Source of the DNA: Adiantum capillus-veneris
Lineage: Eukaryota; Streptophyta; Polypodiopsida; Polypodiales; Pteridaceae
Reading direction: 5' to 3'
DNA length: 64,000 nt
Assembly (NCBI GenBank): GCA_014529385.2
Contig: CM043962.1
Span: forward strand, 35,617,598 to 35,681,597
In this document: piece by piece, positions 56,101-64,000 of the stretch
Position numbering within the stretch: position 1 is the stretch's first letter
Layout of the letters: each line of letters opens with the position of its first letter
The notes under the pieces: model-generated
What the model was told of the DNA's origin: nothing
Database searches by the model: none
Seen by the model: the letters and a program-made list of their open reading frames with translations, nothing else
Position numbers and translations under genes: made by a program

Positions 56101-57850
56101 TCATGCAATATGAAAGCATGAAATTTTTCATTGACAACATTTTGTAATCATCCTTGCAATAATGTATTAAAATAGGAGTATCTATGAAAATCATGCAAGC
56201 TAGTGTCCCACTATGATTTCATTCATTTTTAGTAGCTATTAAAAATAAATATAAGAAAAATATAGAAAATACATAGAATATATATATTGAAAATCACATT
56301 AGCTATAGGATCTAGCTAAAGTAAGAGGATACTGAGATAGTAAAAAGAAAGAACCAATATTTTTTCCCCTCCAAGTTAAAGAGGTGCATCTATTGATGCT
56401 TTTTCCCATAATACTTTAGTAATGGTAAAGTAAGAATATGTTACCCTTGAGATAAATAATAGGATGCAATAAAAAGATTATTATTATACTTAGATATGCG
56501 TATATAAATTATGGGAAATATACTTATGTATCTAAAAGTCACAAAATAAATCTCCTAGTGTTTGTGCCCACTATGTACATGCCACAGCACGACAACATAT
56601 ATTTAGGTTTAGGTATACGTATGTTTAGGTGTAGAGAGAGGATCAAGGATTTCATTAACATGTTCACAAATGCATCAACAAGTTAATAACATGTGTTAAT
56701 AACATAATTTATGATGTGATCACATCCATATTCACACAACTTTTGCAATGATCGGCTTACACTTGGTCTACTTGTAAACCGTCTGGGATTTAGATATTCC
56801 GGTTGGGGCCTGTCTAGTAAATGAAATACCCGACGGGCCCATTGAGAATATCTTAATCCTGGCAGGCTATGTCATAGCTATAAAAAGCAGATGATTAGCC
56901 ACATTTTTAGGTTTTTGGGAAAGATTTCCTTTGTTTAGAACTCCCGGTTGGGTAGGAGGGTCCTTTTGAGAAGAATGTCCTTATTTTAGGGACGATCATC
57001 TTTCCTTATAGGCTCATCTAAGGCTACTAAGCAACTAGTCTTTAGTTCTTTGAATTGTGGACAGAATGTGGTTTCTAGTAGCTCATACCTGCGGAGATTT
57101 ATGGACAAAGTTAGAGTCACCCGAGCTTGATTGCATTTGAGCAGCACATGTAATTTATACGTTACTTGCTTGCATATGCTATTTTATAAATGAATTGATA
57201 GATCCAAGAGTCCTGATTAGGGGCTAGTATTGGTTCTTGATATTTGATATGATCCCCATTAAAAAAGGATCTACTGTCTTATACTATAGTATTGGGCAAA
57301 CATACATCCCTTGTTTGATTGGTGTAAAGTATCCTTAATTGGATTCAAAAGACGTCCTTCATCGGGTATGCAATGTTCATTGCATGTATGCTATTAATAT
57401 CATGTATCTTAATTTGAAAACACACATTTATATGGCTTAAAGATTACTTGCATTTATCATGCTATGATGCTCGAGGTTTAATAAAAATTGATGTCTATAC
57501 ATATACAAAGATTAATATATGAGGACATTTTAGAGAACATCAAAATTATCGATTAAGTAGGTCTATATATTTGACTATGCATGTAAAGCAAGTTTAAAAA
57601 ACAAATAATGCATAATCTAAAAACTTTGAGCGATGAAGTTAGCATGAGTTGTCATCAACTTTGTTCTTTGTTAAAGTAGATACAATAAACAACCTATTTG
57701 TTAAAGCATAATAAACACAATACTTGAATTTTTAAATTGTTGTGTGGCTACATTTTATCATCAAAATTAGTATATGTTTGTGCAAAGATGTACATTTTTG
57801 TAGTACGTGAGTATCTTTGTTGTTACTTTAGTTATATATTTATTGTTCCA
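53180..57850. other. No recognised gene
   Basis: AT-rich DNA. Short frames (for example 53355-53612, 53749-54069) have no family match that I can see and no preserved neighbours. A promoter-like CTATAAAAAGCAG lies near 56877 in a GC-richer stretch (56760-57080) that could be an LTR remnant, but I find no primer site or partner. Confidence 0.5.
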
Positions 57851-59110
57851 TGCTTTCTTGAATAGGTTATTTGAGATGGAAGAAAACATTGGACCTAGTG
57901 AGATAGAACCCAAATTCAAAATAGCAAAAAAAAAAAAGGCACCTATGATAAAGTGGCAATATGCATTTAACATCGGTGATTGATTCATGGATTGGAGTGT
58001 AAGCTATGCCATACAACAAAATCAGGTGGGGCACCTCGACTAGGGAACATTTTCTAGGTGGACGCGAGAAACAGGGTCGCACATGTATCCACCCCAGTGC
58101 AATTACAGTGGTCAAACGCTTGAGGAAATAAATTCAAAAGAAAGAATCAAGAAAACATTACACATCTAATACTAATGTTTCAAGGATGCCAAAATATCAT
58201 GGTTTCAATCAACAAATTCCGGAAGCATCATCGGCTTGCACTCCAACAAATCCCAATTTGCAGCCAAAAAGCAATCTACCCAGTGCATCTTCATCAAAGT
58301 GTCATTTTGACCTGGGAAAAGGTGTCTACGCATCAAACTTCATTGCAAGAAAACTTACGTAACAGTCTACTCGATGATGCACAGCTCGCCTCTTGCTGAA
58401 GCAATATACTTTTCAGGGAGTGCTATAAAGATGGTGGCCAGTGAGCATTGGAAGAGAGCATGAAAGAAAATTGATAAGTTTGGACCAAGGTTTTCATCGC
58501 CCATATACCATGCTATGCAAAATGATCTATTGGAAAAAAGATATGCTCAAGTAAAAGAACGTGTGCAAAGAGTAATTCTTAGCAATATAGAGCTTTCTAG
58601 ATGTATTATAGTCAGCACCGGCTGGTCCAATGTACAAAGAAAACCACTAATTAATTTAATGATTGTTTCACATAGAGGCAAAACATTTGTTTGTGATGTG
58701 GATTCACATGGTTCAATTAATTTTGGGATTTATATTGCTGATGTAATTTCCTCTATGATAGAGGAAGTGGGTGCTAAACATGTAGTCCAATTTGTGATGG
58801 ACAATGCAAAGAATTGCAAGAATGCCGGAAAAATCTTGAAGCGATGGTACCAACATGTTTTTCTTTCTAGTTGTAGTACACATGGTTTGGATCTTCTATT
58901 AAAAGATTGGTATAAAAGTGAAGATACCAAGTGATTTTCCTCTATTGTCAATACTGCTCCTAGCTTATGAGATTTATGCTCAAAAGACAGAGTACTAGAT
59001 ATTTTTTGACCTTCCATGTTGGTTATGTTAAAACTACCTGCAAAGACTAGAGTTTGTACTCATTTCTACACTTTTGTGTCTCTTCTTCAAAACAAAGATG
59101 CAGTCATAAC
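57850..59110 (+). pseudogene. hAT transposase remnant (BED finger, DUF659-like domain)
   Basis: hAT transposases cut and paste DNA. A BED-type finger is at about 57985-58130: ECKLCHTTKSGGAPRL in one frame, then EHFLGGREKQGRTC and ITVVKRLRK one base out of frame. A long open part at 58515-58934 holds the DUF659-like RNase H core: LSRCIIVSTGWSNVQRKPL, VCDVDSHGSINFG, VVQFVMDNAKNCKNAGKIL and CSTHGLDLLLKDW. After the stop, KLPAKTRVCTHFYTFVSLL near 59025 matches the usual hAT (K)TRFATHF block. The C-terminal dimerisation part is missing; the Athila-type LTR starts at 59112. No terminal inverted repeats found. Confidence 0.8.
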
Positions 59111-59111
59111 T

Positions 59112-59404
59112 TGTTAACCCTCACGGCTCACGGACACCCATCACCTACGATGGACGCGTATTATGTATTTGGTAGAGTCAGGTACCGGGCTTGTCGGACC
59201 AATAGGGAAAGGTAGAGTGATCGCCGATGAGAGGCGCACTTTAACTTGGACATTCAAGGGATTAGTTGGTTAAGCATGGGCGCCCAAGTGTGAATGGGGT
59301 GAGCTCCTATAAAAGCCAACTAAACCTAATTTTTACTCATTCTCTCATTTGTGCAATTGAAGAGTGCTCTTGCTCCATCTCCATCTTCTTCTTCTTCACC
59401 TCCT

Positions 59405-59456
<52 letters not shown>

Positions 59457-59703
59457 TGTGTGTGTGCGATCGAGCATTACGAAGGCACGACGGCGGCGAA
59501 GCGGTTGAGCGCGGCACGACTGCAGCTTCTTCTTCATCGCGGCGAGGAATCCACCACGAAGGCGAGCGTAGAGCGGTGAGTGACACACCCTTTGTTTTCT
59601 TGAGCTTGCTAGTTTAGGCTTGTTGTGTGCTTGGAGCCGTTTGTGGCTCGCATACGGTGTATTGGCAAGTCCCTTGCTTCGACAGTGCGGCAAGGAGCGC
59701 ACA
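59112..59703 (+). repeat. 5' LTR of the Athila/Tat-type element
   Basis: About 592 bp, TGTTAACCCTCACGG to GGAGCGCACA. TATA box TATAAAAG at 59308-59315. A TG tract (59405-59423) and a GA tract (59424-59452) follow, in the transcribed part. The left edge rests on the TG start only; no partner LTR is in view. Confidence 0.75.
59308..59315 (+). promoter_or_regulatory. TATA box in the Athila/Tat-type LTR
   Basis: TATAAAAG in GAGCTCCTATAAAAGCC, about 200 bases into the LTR; transcription would begin some 30 bases downstream. Confidence 0.7.
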
Positions 59704-59707
59704 TTTT

Positions 59708-59725
59708 TGGCGCCGCTGCCGGGGA
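59708..59725 (+). promoter_or_regulatory. Primer binding site, Athila/Tat type
   Basis: TGGCGCCGCTGCCGGGGA, four bases after the LTR end. It differs by one base from the TGGCGCCGTTGCCGGGGA usual in these lineages (known). Confidence 0.85.
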
Positions 59726-60677
59726 TATGCCCTACACTGAGCTCGGTTAGCACTTTACGCTTTCTTCTGGTGCAATTTCTATCATAGGAAAGGCAGGGAA
59801 GGAGTGTGTGGAGATTTCTGTTTTTTGCGTTTTTTGCAATTGCTCTCAAGTTTCAATTTCTGCTATTGTCTGCGTTTTTTCAATTTCCGCAATTTCTGCA
59901 TTTTCAAGTTCGGCGTTCTCAATTTCTGCAATTTTCTGCATTTCTGCGTTTTTTTAATTTTCTGTAATTTTTGCATTTTCTGCAATTTCTGCAATTTTCA
60001 ATTTTCTGCATATCTGCATTTTCTGCATTTTTTGCATACCTGCGTTTTCAATTTCTGTATTTTCTGCACAAAAAAAAAAAAAAAAAGTTTTTTATTTTTT
60101 CTCCCAAAAAAAATAATAATTTTGTTTTTTTTAAAAAAAGAGAAAATAAAAATTCGGAAATAAAAAACGCGAGCGAGCGGGCGGCTAAATTTTTCGAAAA
60201 TAAAAAACTTGACTCTTAAAACGGACGGGTTGGTTTGTATAAAAGATAGATCGGGATCGTTTTCCCAGGCCCAGGCCCAGGCCCAGGCCCAGGCCTCAGT
60301 CCTCAGTCTTATGATATATACTAGACTCACTCTTATATATATACCCTACTCCCTCAAGAGAGAATGAGAGCATGTGGGACAAGTCCTCCACTCTCCTCCT
60401 TTCTCTTCCCACTTGCACCCTTAGACTTTCTAGTTTGGGCCTAGTTCCCTACTGGAAATTGACAGTTTTAGGGATTCCGAGGGCATAGAGTGACCAAACG
60501 GAGGGCTGTAAAGCACGGCACGACCCTCTGACCGATACGCTCGTTTCGAGCTATCACACGGCCCATTCCACGACACGCTCTAAAAAATCTAGCAAAAAAA
60601 CAAACAAAAAACACGCTAAAAACTAGTCACAAGGCCTCCTAGAGCAGCTTTTTGACACCTAAGGGTATCAAAAGCAC
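59726..60677 (+). other. Low-complexity leader before gag
   Basis: Positions 59815-60070 consist of repeated TTTCTGCAATTT-like units, then A and T runs at 60070-60160, then about six tandem CCCAGG units at 60265-60292. A phenylalanine-rich frame over this stretch is an artefact. Such long non-coding leaders are common in Tat and Athila elements. Confidence 0.7.
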
Positions 60678-61205
60678 ATGCACTTACGCTCTGGGCGGGT
60701 GCTAGAACACGAGCATATTGAGGGTGCCTCTGTTCATACGGACACCCATTACCCATCCACGATAAGCTCTAGACCCTCAGCGGGGACACAAGGTAGCACC
60801 ACCCAAGACCCTAAAATAGCCGCTAGTGATTCTTCCTCCGACTCAGAAATCATGGAAGCATACCCTACCCAAAACACTGAGAGAGAAGACCATGCACCTC
60901 CCGAAGCTCCACAGCCTAGTACTAGTATGTTTAGCCGTTTCATGGAAACATTAGGTAGAGCTACTCGCTCGGAACCTGATGCAAATGAAGCACACGAAGG
61001 GGGTGGGGAAGTGGACTCTCCTTTCACATCGCACGTGGACCCCACACCCCCAAAGAGTGTCCATGTGGATATCCTGCCAACTTCTTACCAAGAAGGCCCT
61101 GTTGAGCCGCCTCCTTCAGAAGTTCCCTCTAGAGTACCGTTGGTGACAAGTAAAACCACGGGGAGCAACATTGCTTCTACCTCACAAGAAACCATTAACA
61201 CGTGA
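60678..61205 (+). CDS. Athila/Tat-type gag, N-terminal ORF
   Basis: 175 codons from the ATG at 60678 (MHLRSGRVLEHE) to TGA at 61203-61205. The MxLRSGR opening is common at the start of gag in plant Ty3 elements. The rest is hydrophilic, rich in Ser, Pro, Thr and Glu, with no domain I can name. The next reading frame starts at 61202 without an ATG, overlapping the stop, so the two are probably one protein split by a frameshift, or joined by programmed frameshifting; the sequence alone cannot decide. Confidence 0.65.
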   Translation: MHLRSGRVLEHEHIEGASVHTDTHYPSTISSRPSAGTQGSTTQDPKIAASDSSSDSEIMEAYPTQNTEREDHAPPEAPQPSTSMFSRFMETLGRATRSEPDANEAHEGGGEVDSPFTSHVDPTPPKSVHVDILPTSYQEGPVEPPPSEVPSRVPLVTSKTTGSNIASTSQETINT

Positions 61206-64000
61206 CTCTAGAAGGATTGTTCATTAATGATCATTGGACATACGACCTCCACACTGAGGTGTTGACGGATCTACACTCTGGCCACGCCTACCATGTAGGA
61301 TGGATAGAGATTGTACAATCCACCTCTAGTGCCACGAGCATCGAAGATCAACAGAAAATGATCTGTAATGTTATCCATGGCATTATTCAATTAGAAAGGC
61401 AAAACCGAGGGGTAAATATACTCTCAACTGGCCCCATGAGATTTCTGGATACGAGCAAGGCTCAACAGCCTACTCTATCACAAATGGAGACTCCTCTAAT
61501 GAGCCCCATGGACCCATCTTACGTCATTTCACCTGGGGTCTCTATGCAATCTGAGCCTCCGAGCGAAAACTTTAGCTTCCCTAACTTGGCTCAACCCTCT
61601 ATTAAGGAAAACACAGTGCTCACTCCAGGGATAAGCCTGACAGAGAATGTACCGATGACATCTACGGTTAGCGCAGTGCCACTACCTAGTGTCGTAGTAC
61701 CTAATATGGGGCCTCGACCATATGTGCCTCTAGCCCCTTATGCACACATGGCCCCCACACCTCCAATTGTACCACTTGCTTATGCTCCTCAGTGCCGCTC
61801 CCTAGCCCTTATCCGAGTGGACCTATGCCCGTTATGTTCCATATCCTGCATCATCACACATATGCCAAGACCGGTACCCGTTCCTCTCCCACATATGATT
61901 CCAAGAGTACCTCCACCGGCCCTACCTCCTCACATAGGTGACTTGGCAGCGTTTGCTCAAACCATAGGTCGATCTATCGCGGAAAATATGCGTCATGCAT
62001 CTGATAGAGAGCCTAGAAGTAAGGCAGTACAAATTGCCAAACTCACGCAAAAATTCAATGGGGACGAAGATGCTAGAAAACACATTGAAGTGTTTGAACA
62101 AGTATGTGATTCCTTAGGGGAACGCAACGAACTACATAAGTGCAATGCCTTAAGCTTGACATTAAGTGGGAAGGCTGGAGATTGGTATAGGACCCTAAGG
62201 GTGGACGAGAAAACAATCTACCCTACCCTTCGAAGGTTGTTTCTAAAGGAGTACATACGAGAAGGTGTGCTTTGGGGTGTAGCATCTCAGCTACAGAAGG
62301 CCGAACGTAAGGAAGGAGAGTCAGTAAGGGACTTCATTAGTCGTCTAAAGCACTTAAACTCTCGTGCCCTGTAAATGAGCGCTTCAACAATAACCAACTA
62401 CTTGATCGATTCATTCGAGGGTTGAGGAATGAAGGAATCTATAATGGACTAGTGATTAGAGGTATCACAACCTGGGAAGATGTCACTGCCAATGCAATCC
62501 AATTAGAGGACAACTTGATGATAGCAGGCATGAGGGTGTCTACTGACACGAGATCCACTAGCTCACAAGCCATTGAGTATGAACCCATGACTGCAAAGCC
62601 CATTGCCAATGAGCCAAAGGTATTTGAGACATTCTTGACAGACCTCACCAAGGCAATCCAAGAGTCTCTTAAGGATAATCGACCCCCTCAAAATAGTCAA
62701 CATGTATCCAAGAAGGGAGCAACAATGGTGTTCCATTTGCTTAGGTCCACATAGCACTAGTGAGTGCCCTACGTTTAGAGTAAAATTTAATGGAACTTGC
62801 AACGCATGTGGTAGGTATGGTCACCAAGCTAAGGATTGTTTAATGATCAAACGTATGATGGCAAATAGACCACCTGTAGCCTGGACGGATGCGCCTCGAC
62901 CTCCAGTATTGATGCCTACTCCACCTGTTGAGCAACTACCGCAACACATGGTCCCTAGATCTCAAAATGTTGTACAAGCTACACCGCTACCACCTCCTGT
63001 GCTAGGACCGCAGCCCCCGCATCCAAGAGTCGCCCCTATGAACCAAGTGGGTTGCGAGCCATCAAATGCTTATGCAGATGGCTGTGAGGAGGAAATAGAC
63101 ACTAGTATTGCCTACGGACTTGATACATTGGAAGAATGTCCTATATACTACATGGAAGATTGTTGGGGACAAGTCAAGCCGGTTTATCAAGCTGCTGCTC
63201 TCGCATCCAGAGGTCAAAATATCAACACCCAGGCTAGGAGGCCACCTCTTCAATGCTACGAGTGTGGTGGACCACATCGAGTAGCGGAGTGCCCTATTAG
63301 GCTGCAAAAGAATGCTGCACAGATGCAAGTGAATCAAGGGAGCACGTCTGTAATGCCAATACTCACATGTAATCGTTGTGGCATAGATCACTTGATTGCC
63401 CAATGCCCCTATAACCCAAATGCGCCTAAAATCACACCCCTGAACTTGGTCGAAATTGCTAGTGTGACATCGCCAATACCACCCGTTGCACCCGCTTATG
63501 CGATTACACGGTCCATGCTTCAAGGTCCAGGCCAGATCCTCGAAGAGAGAGATACCGCGTCAGTTATCCAAGCAAAGAAAAAGAAGACACGAAGGAAGAA
63601 GTCGCAGAATACGGAAAATTCAAAGCCAAGTTCCAAAACAAACATAGGAACAGGAGATGACCCCGTGTATATGAATGACCTCGAGGATGATTCAGATTCA
63701 GTCGAGACAATGGAGACTAGAACCAATACCACAAAGGGAAAGACCGACAAAGAAAACCGTAACATGGAACCAAATGAAAACCGAATAAGAGAAAACCATA
63801 AAGAGCCTATGAAAACACCACAAGTGTTTCCAAATCCAATCCAAGACCCCCAAGATAAACCGCAGGGGCAAAAAGGGAAAAATCGTAAAAAGAAGATTGG
63901 GACGTACCCAAACCCTGTAGACGAGATTAAGCAGGTGAAACTTCTAAGAGGTTTAGTGGAGGAGACTCAAAGGAAACTAGAACCAGAACCCATGCAGGTC
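61202..64000 (+). pseudogene. Athila/Tat-type gag, main part with four zinc knuckles, open at window end
   Basis: A Pro-rich N-terminal half is followed by the gag domain (about 62020-62370): QKFNGDEDARKHIEVFEQV, KCNALSLTLSGKAGDWYRTL, GESVRDFISRLKHLN. A one-base shift near 62370 puts 62375-62710 (LLDRFIRGLRNEGIYNGL) in another frame. From about 62711 the first frame returns and is open to the window end, some 430 codons. It holds four knuckles: CSICLGPHSTSEC (62729-62767), CNACGRYGHQAKDC (about 62800), CYECGGPHRVAEC (about 63253) and CNRCGIDHLIAQC (about 63370). A Lys/Arg block (AKKKKTRRKK) and an acidic-to-basic tail follow. Gag binds and packages the RNA; protease lies beyond the window. 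Confidence 0.82.

Larger units (their letters stand above)
59112..64000 (+). mobile_element. Athila/Tat-type Ty3/gypsy element, 5' part, continues beyond window
   Basis: LTR, a TGGCGCCGCTGCCGGGGA primer site, a long leader and gag, cut by the window end. The primer site type is characteristic of the Athila and Tat lineages of Ty3/gypsy elements (known), and differs from the tRNA-Met site used by all other elements here. Protease and pol should lie to the right of the window. Confidence 0.85.

Noticed and set aside
59804-60219. Phenylalanine-rich ORFs
   Set aside because: They translate a T-rich low-complexity leader between primer site and gag.

Overview
The window is a stretch of nuclear DNA from a land plant with a transposon-rich genome. 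I cannot narrow the species. The evidence is the element types: L1-type LINEs whose ORF1 has a DUF4283-like domain and a CCHC knuckle, Ty3/gypsy and Ty1/copia elements primed by initiator tRNA-Met (TGGTATCAGAGC), an Athila/Tat-type element with a TGGCGCCGCTGCCGGGGA primer site, and a hAT transposase remnant. I found no convincing intact host gene, no rRNA or tRNA gene and no CRISPR array. Almost every long reading frame is a piece of a decayed element or its antisense shadow.

Positions 1-11609: a LINE copy (L1, + strand, 5' end outside the window) has landed in the LTR of an older LTR element (A1, - strand, to 11609). Positions 11610-12390 hold no recognised feature.

Positions 12391-43175 are a nest of insertions. 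The outermost layer is an LTR element (E) whose 5' LTR is split by a LINE (L2). The 18-bp target duplication AATTAAAGCAAGTACTTG lies at 13093-13110 and again at 41615-41632, so about 28.5 kb sits inside one old insertion site. Within L2 are A2 (14514-18847, - strand), A3 (19124-24036, + strand, itself carrying a 570-bp insert in its 5' LTR), a short unknown retroelement R1 (25411-25931), a truncated Ty3 element C (26768-29981), an antisense LINE L3 (29982-33660, continuing past D to about 41520) carrying a second R copy, and a nearly complete Ty3 element D (33666-41451). D is the youngest and most complete, but its integrase has Asn where the second catalytic Asp should be and its pol has several frameshifts.

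A1, A2 and A3 form one family. They share LTRs that begin with the palindrome TGTCACGTGACA, the same primer site, and an ORF that opens with MVITRSGMD and closes just before the polypurine tract. A1 keeps gag and protease; A2 and A3 have lost these and join a charged gag-like N-terminus to a His/Asp-rich linker and a tail whose last part resembles a chromodomain. All three lack reverse transcriptase, RNase H and integrase, so they must depend on a partner element.

Positions 43176-57850 are lower-density DNA: local tandem duplications, microsatellites, a LINE 3' fragment (L4), two truncated copia elements (F1 at 47949-49080, F2 at 49229-51140) and one unidentified broken ORF (51964-52890). Positions 57850-59110 hold a hAT transposase remnant with a BED finger and a DUF659-like domain. 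From 59112 to the end is the 5' part of an Athila/Tat-type element: LTR, primer site, low-complexity leader, and gag with four zinc knuckles, still open at the window end.
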